Shown: piece by piece, positions 34,246-45,900 of the stretch
Position numbering within the stretch: the first letter of the stretch is position 1
How the letters are laid out: each line of letters starts with the position of its first letter
Assembly (NCBI RefSeq): GCF_023343835.1
Contig: NC_064438.1
Location: 14,985,077 to 15,049,076, forward strand
Source of the DNA: Lagopus muta
Lineage: Eukaryota; Chordata; Aves; Galliformes; Phasianidae
DNA length: 64,000 nucleotides
Direction of reading: 5' to 3'
The notes under the pieces: generated by a model
What the model was told of the DNA's origin: nothing
Databases searched by the model: none
Seen by the model: only the letters and a program-made list of their open reading frames with translations
Position numbers and translations under genes: made by a program

Positions 34246-35408
34246 TAAATCATTCCTCACTGTATGACCAATTATTTTACCTGCAAATAGGCTGTTAGGT
34301 TCACTACACTTGAACTAGGACCTGTGGATTAGCCCATTACTGCACAAACCAGGAAAACAGCCGACCAAGGCAAGCCACTGCCTTTCCTCTGAAAGCAGGT
34401 GCAGTGCTTGTGCTCATCTTCTGGAGGCAGCAGCTGTCAGACTGCAAGGTGCTACATGAGCCAAAACCTCCTGTGCATCCTTCATGTGGGGCATTTCTCA
34501 AAATGTCATTAACACAGATAAGCAGTGGCTTTTGGACAAAGAAGAAATTTGCAGGATAATCATCTGCTACATTTTGAAGCATCAAAATAGTTACCAAACA
34601 ATAAATCTATCAGGAAGAAGGCAGTCCACCCAAGCAATTTCCACTTGCTGCTAGTAGGGACAATTTTTTATTTTTATTTTTTTACTACTATTTGCAATTC
34701 AATTGAGAAAGAGTTGTATAGAATTTTAAGTGAGTTTTAGACAACCACTAAGAGCCTGAAGCAAAATACGAACAAACAAAAAGTCCGAGTGCAGTATTTA
34801 ACAGCTCAGGTACTTTCTTCTTTTACAGCCAAGTAACTTCTTCCAAATCCTGCCTGGGTGTAATAACAGATGTGTGCTTTTGTAGCCATGGAAAGCAATG
34901 TATGAGTCACCATCTGAGTTGCTATTTATGCCTTGCAATGAAGAGAAACAAGGAAAGAGCCACTGTTTTGAAACAGCTGAAATCCGGAAAACAGTTATTT
35001 CAGGTTATGTTAAAGTATTGTGATGAGTTACATCAATTTACTGTTACATGTACTGTTCGTGTTTATGTGCTCAGCCACTGTCAAATATACAAATGCTTAG
35101 AAAGGAAGATTCTACATCAAGTTTTCACTGTAGAGTGTTTATAACACAACCAAAACAAAACCAAAATAAAACCAAACCAAACATAAAAAAAAAAAAAAAC
35201 AAAACAAAACCAAAACAAAACAAATAGAAAATCCAAACTCAGATCCACAGGCCAGGTAAGACTGAACCAAAACAATCCACCAGAAGTTTGTAGGAAAGAA
35301 TTTACCATCCCACATCAGTTGCTCTTCCAAAACATTATATTTGGAATAAAACAACCATTCTGGGCAATTATCCTTTACATTCCCACTCCCCCAGACAAAA
35401 AAGGACAG
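34246..35408. other. Convergent intergenic region between MUC6 and AP2A2
   Basis: About 1.2 kb between the two inferred 3' ends. Holds a poly-T/TTTTA tract near 34660-34680 and an A/C-rich simple repeat at 35139-35226. No open frame with exon-like features is seen on either strand. Confidence 0.5.
35139..35226. repeat. A/C-rich simple repeat (AAAAC/AAACC)n
   Basis: Imperfect repetition of AAAACC, AAAAC and a run of A over about 88 bp in the tail-to-tail region. Confidence 0.85.
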
Positions 35409-35409
35409 T

Positions 35410-37965
35410 CTGATTACCGTTCTAATCATTTATTTAATCTTAATATGTTCTTCTGATGAATATAGTCTAATATATAGTCTTCTATATGAAAATTCTCCAC
35501 TTAATTTGACAGAACTTTGTTTTATACAAATAAGACAATCACCATAAATGTTACATACTGGAGTGTAGGTCAAGAATGAACAAATGCTACCTGTTTTGCT
35601 ATTCAGTTATTTTCACACATCAATGCCTGAAAATACTGTACTTGAAAACAATAACACTGTTTACTGCAGAAATTACTTTGTCTGCTTGAAAGGATACATC
35701 ACTTTGGTAAGTTAACCATCATTCACAAAAAAAAAAAAACCCAAAATAAAAAAATCAAGTATTTACCCTTAATTTGTTCACTGTTCTGCTCATGGCTTCA
35801 CTGAGCTGACATCTAATACAAAACGTGAACAATCATAAGCTTAATACAGTCACCACTGAAAAGACGCTTTCCCTTTCCCCCCTCCTACCCATATTTTTAA
35901 TGCACATTTTTAGCACAGCTGGAACCAAAGCTAAGTGAACTAGTATAGTACAGCGTGTCTTGAGATGTCCTTTGACAAGGGCACAGAACATATCCAGAGA
36001 AACAGATGTACAATAGGAATTGGGGAAAAAAGTGAATGAAGCTTCTCCCTGTCTCTGCTAAGACTCCCTTAGTTCAGCACAACGGATTTTTAACACAGTA
36101 GCCAACAACATGGTTAAGACAACAGGATTAATAAAGATCACACAGCCTCCGAAGGACAAAATACAAGGTAGTTTGGTAGTACTTTGCCAACTACCAACTT
36201 GACTGCAGGAAATGCTTATGAAGATTTTTCACAAGATATCTGTGATCAGAGAGCCCTGATTAGATGCTCGAGAGGCCATGAAAGGGTCAACTGTTCAAGA
36301 GAACTTTTCCAGAAAGACAAGGTCTATAGACAACTTTACATCCAATGAAGTCCATATTTACCAAACACTTCTGGAAAAAAAACACACATCGCACTCCAAC
36401 CTTTGCTCCTCAGTTCTCTGGTACTCAAGTACGATCACAAGCCTTCAACCAAACCAAACTCTCATCGCCTAGTTCCATCTTTTAACTCTTAAGCATTGAT
36501 AGAAAGCAAGCCAACGTCACCCAAGTAGAATCTTTTCCCCTCCTGTGTGCAAAGCAGTGTTCTCATTTTCATTGCCATCCCTGTTACCCAAAGCCTTTAT
36601 TTGGCTGTATGAGTTGTGAGACAACAGTCCTAAGCTTCCTTCAAGGAAGAGAATGTTGATCTGAGGTTCACTCCTCACATCAGCAGCAGCTGATCTCTTG
36701 GTTCATTCTGACCTGTAGTACTGCTCACTGACAACTGCCCACAGTTCCTAACCCCTACCTCACCTGCTTTGTTTTAACAGCCTTCGGTGCATTTCCAGAC
36801 TTGAACAATGTGAGCCAAACTTAAGCCCACTTTGTTGTGCAGAGAGTTTGCTCATGTGGAACAAGCTATAATGGTTTTGGTTGCAAAAGCCCCTGTATAA
36901 GCTGAACACGCTCAGCCTTTCTACTCCCAATCTCAACACAAGTCTCCCACACTGTGTTGGATATTGTTACCACCAATAACAGACTGGAAACTGTACAGAT
37001 ACCAGTTATTCAGCCTCTCAAGTTCTAGCACTATACATCAGGGGGAAAATAGTTTAAAATTAAATATTTGTCTACAAAGTGCATGCCTTAGCCTTCAAGT
37101 GCCCACTTTTTCCTTCTTCTCCTTTTATACAATACCACACTAATGAGAACCCACACTCTCTGCAATCAGCTATGTCATCAGGACTGCTACTCGCTAAATC
37201 TAAAGGGTAGCAAAAGAAAAGAAACAGAATATTTAAGTTTGACTAAACAAACACGTACTCATTCACTACCTACCAGAGAAGCTCACCTCATTATTTGAGG
37301 TAAGCAGAAGGATTAAGGATAGCTTTTGTGCTCAATCCACTTTCCAAAGATCAAAAAAACAGCTAAGATGTAAAGAATTAGAAGATTAAGGTTCTATGAC
37401 TCTGGACCTGTGGCATTTCTCAAATCGAACAAAAATTGGTGACAGTCAACATAAGCATTCATGTAAATCAGGTTCAAACACACCTTGGAATCTGCCCTTC
37501 CCATCCAGTACAACACCTGAAGCAATGTCTAACTTCACACTGACGATATATTAACGTCTGAATTGACTCTACTGAGCAGCAACACATTTTTTCTTCAGCT
37601 CAGAGCAGAGGGAGTACCTGTTAAAGGCACTGAGGCAGAATGTTACTAGCCATTTCCAGTTGAAACCCGAGGTTACTACATCTTCCCTTTAACAAGTTTA
37701 AAAGTGGGACCTCTGCAATAAAAGAAACACAAAGACAGCCCTCCCACACTTTGTGTAACATACTAAAAGCCATTTTAATGTAAAAAGTCACTTCCCTGTA
37801 CTGTACATTTCACACTCACGATTTCAAACAAGGGGCAAGTCCTATTAAGGCAGGGAGCTGGTATTGGTTAACATTGCAGTACTCAGACAGTGATGTACAA
37901 GACATTTATTTGCAGTATGATGACAATGATATAAATGGAAAAACAAAAAACTGTCATGGTTAGTA
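35410..37965 (-). other. AP2A2: AP2A2 3' UTR (inferred extent)
   Basis: Non-coding sequence after the TAA stop, with no repeats of note and no ORF resembling a gene. The 3' limit is taken from the distal AATAAA. Confidence 0.5.
35429..35434 (-). promoter_or_regulatory. AP2A2: Distal poly(A) signal AATAAA for AP2A2
   Basis: TTTATT on the + strand, AATAAA on the - strand, about 2.5 kb past the AP2A2 stop. Other candidates at 36597-36602 and 37905-37910 would give shorter 3' UTRs, so alternative polyadenylation is plausible. Choice of the distal site is inferred. Confidence 0.45.
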
Positions 37966-38043
37966 TTAAAACTGTTCTGACAGCAATTCACATAATCTCT
38001 GAGATACAGCTTCTTTACTTGTTCGTAGTGTGAGTCTATACAT
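37966..38043 (-). CDS. AP2A2: AP2A2 last coding exon (ear C-terminus)
   Basis: 78 nt, phase 0. Encodes [20 protein letters not shown] and then LSEQF, followed by TAA (complement at 37966-37968). Confidence 0.97.
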   Translation of the reverse strand: MYRLTLRTSKEAVSQRLCELLSEQF

Positions 38044-41000
38044 CTGAAAAAGAACACAAATATACACATTTTTTAACACAGTTTGGTTTTAAATTAATAC
38101 ACTGCCAACAAGTGAAAGTTAACCAGTTACTATTTACTTGTTCTGATAGATTTGATAAGACCTCACGTTACAACATTCAGAAGCAGGCAGCAATTCAGCT
38201 CTTTCAAACCCTTGTTGGGAAAGCTGCCATTGTTCTAATGTTTCTAAGCTTTAACGACAAATTGATGTCCCAGATTTGGTTTTTCCTTTTAAAGGAGTGT
38301 GTTGTGGGGAAGTCTAAAGACTCTACTATCATTTGTTTGGAAAACAGGATGCCCAAAATTTATTTTTAGTCCTCACTTAAATTGCATAAAACCTCTAGCA
38401 AAATGCTTTTACAGATGTTTTTCCTCTAAACAGTTTTATGTTCATTTACATATGATGGTTTTTTTTTTAGCCACATCATTTTTTCATTCTTCTTAAATGA
38501 CAAAGGAATTTGTAGTTAGCCTTGTCCAAGGTGCACAAAAGAATAAACTGAGCATTTCCAGCCTTCCAGGGAAGATAATCCACAGACAGTCTGGAATAAT
38601 ACAGTGATATGCACACGGAAAAGAATTCCTATGAAGCAGCAGCTTACCAAGCTATGTCAGGACTAACTGCTGCAATTTCATTTCTTCTTAAAGCTCTCAA
38701 TCACAATTAGCAATTACAAAAGATATTTTCTTTAAATACCTTAAGGAATTTCAGATATAGACTTGCTTTTTCAATTTAGCACAGACAGGAATTTGTATTT
38801 ATGCAGTAGATGCAAAAAGATACCTGTGCCTGGAGGTTGGGTTCAAGGCGCAGCAAGCATCCAATCTGAGTAGTCTTTGTATGTATGATACCAGCACCAA
38901 CAAAGTTAGCAGGATTGGGATCCACCTCCTCAAGTAGGGCCGATCCAAAGCCAATTATCTATGAAAGAGATCCAGAAGATTTACATGCGGGAACAGTAAA
39001 ATACAAAAAAATACCAAAATACAGACAAAAATACCAATGTTTACCCTGATCACAGCCACCGTTCACTAGTAAAGCAAGCAAGGGACTGATTTGTTTCGAG
39101 TGAAAAGATTAAAGAAGTTATTCAGTGTCAGTGTCAGTACAGTAGAAATCTTTAACGTGATGGAGTTATGCTTGTTGTCGAGCTGAACCTGAAAAGAGTC
39201 CGTGAGGAAAATTACTGAGAAACTACTAAAATTCGAGTTAAACCTCTCCTCTTTTTGGTAAAACCATTTCTGCTGTCACTAGAGTCGTTTCTGCTTTGCC
39301 TAAGACAGACAGATAGCTCTATAAAGACCAGAGTGCTATGCTGTTTTATTCTCCATCTAGTGACCCTAGTAAATTAAGGCCGGAAGTTTTTTCCAATTCA
39401 ATTTTAAGCACTAAATTTATGCTTTCATACATAGCTTCAGTTTCCAGCTGCTGCTGAAGACTGCACTTAATTCATTCCATACCGAGAAGCAGTTCACTCA
39501 GCCCAGCCCTGCCAAGGGTCAGATACACGTGGACAGGATAATCTAGTTGCCATATAAGCTAAAATGAACAATGTTTCCTTATACCGCTACAAGATACTAC
39601 ACCACCACCAACCTTTGCTTTCGTGATCTCTGCATCCATTGGGTGCTTTGCTTTAAAGATGTTCTGTACTTCTTGTTTAGGACTGCAAGACAAGGCAAGA
39701 TGAATATTTCTTAACATGCAGTATGTTCAGAATTGTTGAGCAGCAACTCGTTTTACAGGAGGAGCCTATAGCTCACAAGACTACGCATGTATGAGCCACA
39801 TTCACAATATACCCTTTTACTTCCTTGGTCTACCACAAAAGCCCCAAGCATAAATACACAGAAGGTCTTACTTGCTCAGTTGCTTCCAACGCTGGAAAAA
39901 GTCTTGAGAAGACATTTCTGTTGGCTGGAAAAATTTATTCAGTGTGATGGGTAATTTTACTGAAAGATTCTGGAATGTTCCACCGTACCTGCATACAGAG
40001 TAGACAGAACATGATGTGTGTCATACAAAGCGCCTGCAGTTTCTCATCCTAAATTAACCAGGCAGTCGAGGAGGAACTGTAAGATGCGACTGTCTGATCA
40101 TTAACATCCATCAACTGCAGATGATGCCATTTGTAAGTTACAGACGTAACTGGATGTAACATCCAGTGATGTATGGATTTATTTGCTCTGTTAGATGACA
40201 CATGAAAGTGAGTCGGCAGAATTTCTACTAAGAATCTGTTTCAACATAGTTTGCTACCCTTCCAGATACACACACCAGTAAAAAAACAGTTAAGACTTGA
40301 ATAACAGAACACAGTCCAGAAACCAGGACTGTAAACACAAATCTTTCCCAAAGGCTGATGTTGAGTTGACATAACAAGATTCTGGTTTCGGCTACACACA
40401 TTTCTTATCCAAGTTGTTTTTGCACAAATGTTCTTAGTTTCCAGAAGGAAGAAGTTTCAACATATATTCCCCATCAAGATTTCATGAGAAAAGATGACAG
40501 CTGGCTTATATGCATAGCAGAAACAGAAGCATTTGAGACATTTTATCAGTGGTTTGTTGGTTTTTTTTTTTATCAGACTGTCCCAAATGCATTCCTTCCC
40601 TCCTCTGGTAGCTTCAAGTTTTGTTGTATCAAATGTTCAGGTAAATCATCTGCCCAAGATAGCTTTGGACTTTGTGCGGCTATATTCTACACATCAGTTC
40701 GAGAGCCATGGCAACTGAAACATGCTTTCTTTTGTTAAATCAATAGCACTGAACTACTGCGGTTTTACCTGAATTGAATGTTCAGAATGGGAGCTTCCAT
40801 GAAGTCTGATACACATTCAATGTTCACGACCTGCTGAACCTGTGCACCTCCATCCACTGTGGGGTCAACAGGTTTTGTCTGAAGATTCAGGCATGAAAGT
40901 AGCTAAGGAAATTGAGCAACAAACTGACAATATTTGCTGTTTATTAAAAAGTTATGGGTAAGCTACAGGAACAATTCACATTGTGTCCACTGGCTCTCTC

Positions 41001-42872
41001 TATGCTTCCGAAAATTCGAAGTCTAATTCTTGTAAAGCTAAAAATACTCTTTTCATATTGACACATCTAGAAGCAATAACTCCCATGATTCCCAGAGTTA
41101 CAGGAAAATTCCTTAAGAAAGATGCCTCAAAAAGGTTTGAAGGCAGACTCCCTACAATGTAAGCCACCAAACTACGTTATTTTGATGTGAATATTGCAGT
41201 GATGCTGAGTCAAACAAATTTAGTCACATACACTCCTTCAATTAGCAATGCAAAGCATTAAGTAGAAACTGTAAACTAAAAGCTTAGTTTCAAGTACTGT
41301 CATCTTTGAGCACATGTACTCTTCTACTTACAGCTCGTCAGAAGTCCTCTGATAATGCAGGACACCACATTTATACCTCAGCAACTTCATGACAGCAGAG
41401 AAAGCTAGAGTTACATTACATGCTTACAAAGAATAATACACTCAGAATAATATCCCCTCATTTCCACAGAAACAACATCTCTGTAATCAGAGTTTTAGAA
41501 AGAGAGTCTTCCATCTCTGCACAAGATTTTGGTAAAAACTTCAGAAAGGCATCAGCAAGTTCCTATTCCTTCATGTTCAAGGACAAGAAGCCTTGATCCA
41601 GCAGCTTTATTACCCTCACATGCAGCATAAAACACAAAACCTGAAGAATGGGCAACCAGCCTTTAAGGATATTTGGTTGAAGGTCATCTGAGCAGATTAC
41701 TGTTGGAGTAAAATTCAAGAACTGTGTTGACGTCTTGTTACCATAGAAAATGAACATACGTCCTAGGAGCAAAAGAACAGAGGCATTAGCAGCTTGAGGT
41801 ATATCACACAAAATCATACTGGACTGTATGTGCTTCAAGTACCTCATCCACTGACTTTCTACCATTCTTTAAATCACATTTTTAAATTGCAGCGTACTCT
41901 ATATGGTTTTATACTGTAAAGATATTCACAGAATGAAACAACAGGAGCTATCACACAAGCACTTAAATGATCAAATAATTAGTGGAAGTCTTCTAGTTAC
42001 TGGATAATGCTGTTTTCTGTGTTTAAAAGTCGTTATGGTATTAGAAGTGATAGAGATGGGAAGAAGTCAAGCCAGTGCTCTATTCCTAAGTCTCTACTGG
42101 ATGCTTTCAGGATCCAGTACGTTAATGTACTATGATAGACATATGTCTGAAATACACCGTGCAAAACACTACTACAATAAGCTCTACCATGAAACAAATA
42201 ATAAGTAGAATTAAAAATAATAATAATAATAATAATCAGGAGAACAGTCCCTTTTAACTCTCTCTGTATCAGCCTTGCACACAGGCAGCAAGAACTGGAA
42301 CTCAGTACTCTTAGGCTCCCACGTCGTCTCAGCTACCAAAACAACTGAGAAGTTTAAGAAAACAGTGACCCACACAGACGTTAGGGACACACAAACAGCA
42401 AGGATTTCTGGACAGGTTAGGCCTGAAATGACATTCCTTCTCTAACAGCAAGTCCTAACCCCAACATCGTGCTGGCTTTGGGCTTGATTAATTCACACAG
42501 CTGCTCTGCCGGAAAACTTACCCAGGTTCTGTCGAAATTCGGACTTCAATCCAATTTGTAGCAACTGATTTTCAAAGAGGACTCCATTATTTTTACACAC
42601 AAACCTAAAGGAAGAGAGAGTAAATACGTTTTAAATTAAGACACATTAAACAATTTTAGAACCACAAAATTCAGGGTTTAAACAGAGGATGAAGATTGTT
42701 GTTAACCTAGAGAGCATCAGTCTGCAAGAGAGGTCTTTGCAGAAAACTGCAGTTAAAAAAGACAAGTGTGTTTTGCAACCAAAATCATCACTTGAAAAAC
42801 ACTAAAATAACTGAAATTTCTACTCGATAAGATGCCTGAGAAACTACAAAGAAAGCCACAATATGCTACACA

Positions 42873-42917
<45 letters not shown>

Positions 42918-45900
42918 GGACCAGGCAACAGGCTAGGATTTTTCTTATTCATATCCTTGACAACTTCTGAAATTCATTAGGCTGGTGCAGAATTCAAAAG
43001 TTGGTAGCTTTGACTGTTTCAACCTGAAAGAAAAAAAGAGTTTCCTTGTTTTTATCAGTTCTGTATCATGTATATGTAGACTTGGGAGTTGTATTTATTT
43101 TTTTTCAGTCATTTTCAGAGAAGCACATTCTGTAGTGTTTTCAGTCCTTCTGTCTGTCACCCTTCACTTAAAGTAGAAGAGGTGGTCAGCAAACATTAGC
43201 CTTTGTCATACAAGGCACTTAAAACATACTTCCAAATATGAGTACTTTTAGCAGTTTACCCTTTTTTTCCTTTATTTCTTTGTGAATAGTTGCAAAGCTC
43301 AACACACAACTGGCATTGCCTTATTTTAGAGCAGCAGGTGATAGTACTGACTCTCATAAAAGCCAGCTCTAAGCTGTATATTTACTCACAAGCACGATGT
43401 AATATACACAGCATCTACAGATGCTTTCTAGTCACATCTTTGACAGTATGCTCGTCTACTTTTGCTGGTATTAACTCAATGTACACTATAGTTTTGCTTT
43501 GTAACTATATTCTTGAAGTTGCCCAGCCTTGCAAGGTTTTAGTATTGCTTACTTGTGAAAAAGCTCATCAGCATCATGCACAGTATCAGCTGGTTCCTCA
43601 GAAACTACCTCAGATGAAGCCAGGTCAGGGCTAGTTCAGGCAGCACAAAGGAAGAAAGGTGGTAGCGACAGAGACAGCAGGAGTTAGTAAAGACAGCTTA
43701 GTGCTTAGTTACTTCTTTTACCTCCTTCCTCAAAAATGGCACTGCTGAGTTTAATGCATGAAAAATTAATTAGCTGCCCTAGCTCATTACACCTAGAAAG
43801 GTTTTAGGCATTAAATGATTCCCCCCTCCCTCTTCTCTCCCCCAGCCCACCCCTCCCTGACTGGTAGGAACCAGCAATTCCTCCTGAAGACAGGAGATGG
43901 CTGAAGGTGCTCAGGAGCTCAAGTTTACACCTCTTAACAAAATCCTTTTATGTGGTTAATTGTGACTGTAAAAAGATTTAGTTCAAAACTGCAAATGTAG
44001 ATGCATATTGGCTACTGTGAGTGTGTGCTTTGAAGCAGAGACTTCATCAACATTAGTGGTATATCTAACTACAGCTGCATCATCAATTACATCAGTTACA
44101 ATGCTCACAAGTATTTAAAATGTAGGCAAGAATAGCAAGAATATATGGGCACACAGAGAATGGCTTATTCAAGTAACAGATTAGAAGCAAAAGTGACAAC
44201 AGCATTAAAAAGTGGCAAGAACCTACAAAAAGCAACTTCTCAATAGCACGAGAGAAGTGTTTCATCACCTACAGACAGACAGATCAAGGGGCTGGGCAAT
44301 GCTATGCTTTCTTCAGCAGAAAAACAAAACTTTTCAGGAAATATCTGTTTATGAAGCTACTACTCATGTAAAAAAAAACCAAAACAACATTTTAGAAAAA
44401 GCTCTAACAAGCTTGTGTTGCTTCTTCAGATACTGTGTAGCATTACTAAACATCACTTATTGCCTTCCAAGGGAAATATAGGATCAAGTCTTACTCACTG
44501 AAAACCTGCAACAGTATACTGTCTAGTATAAAATTCTGATGAAATTCTCAATGCTCCAGGCAGATTAGTTTCAATAATTATAGATTTCATATTAAGACAC
44601 ATTGCAAACTTGCATCATGTTGTTCAAAATAGTAACCTGTTCTCCAGGCACAGAACGATAGATTTTTAAGGTATACGGTGATCTCACATTATTTACTTCC
44701 AGTGTTTTAGCCAAATAACTTCTGAGCATAGGCACAGTGCCTGCTAATATTAAAGGACTTAATAATACATTCTGCCTGACACAGACTACAACTACAGTTG
44801 GCAGTGTAGTTAGGAAGACACTTGTATCAAATCCCCTCAACAAACAAGAGCTTGTTTTTCTTTTTTTACACCTGTTTGTCAGACAGTGGCACAAGAATTT
44901 AAGTATATCTTGAAATTCTGAGAACCAGTATCTCCAGATACAAACCAACTCATGGTTTCAGTATCAGTTTGCCATAAGTATGTAGATGCAAGGATACATT
45001 ATGGAAACATGGCAAACCTAAACTGATACACATCAGGCCAGATATCGCCCAAATTCAAGATATATCATTAAGATACACAGGAAGCTTAGTTTAACAAAGA
45101 AGCAAAATCAGCATGAAAGCTAAACACAAGACTGTGTGGCTAACGTTCTCAGACTGATTGCTACAGACTCAGTTTCCCATGAGCAGAGGTATCCGATAAA
45201 GATAGCATATCCAGCACAAAGTTCAAGAATACCTCTCTTGATGCACAACTACTACCAGGAATGCATCCAATAAACTGGAACAAAACCAGAAGTTATTTAT
45301 CGTTTGTATTCTTTTGTCTAATCCTGCTTTAGTAGACAAATGCTTTACCAGATGCCTTAGAGGATGACTTAATTACCTTGCAAAGTTGTCATCTGAACCA
45401 GGAGCAAGAGGTGCAACAGCAGAAGCTGAATCTGAAAATACATCCACCAGCAGGCTACCACTAGAGGAAGGTGGGGGAGCTGAATTGGTGAGAGGGGCTG
45501 CACCCAGACCCAGCAGATCCGCAGATGGAGAAGGAGTAGACTAGGGAAGACAAGATACGTAGAGATCAGATCTTAAAATACACAAATTTGCTCAAATAGA
45601 TCAAATCCAGTGACCAGGAGACAGAATCATGCACCGTTAATAAAATAAAGGCTTCATACGTGCACAAATCATGTGCAAGAGCAAAGCAGAGACTGATTGT
45701 TAAATAAAGTGTTCATGCATTAGACATTAGCACCCTACATTATGCCAGGTAAGCTGAGAATGCAAGTCATGAGACAACAGAACTACAGACCTAATTCAAA
45801 TGCAAGCCAACTCAAAATTTTCATATATTCCAAAGACTGACTTTGATGGAGGATAAAAGAAAAATCCCTAGCTAATTTTTTTCAGAAATCAATCAGTAAT

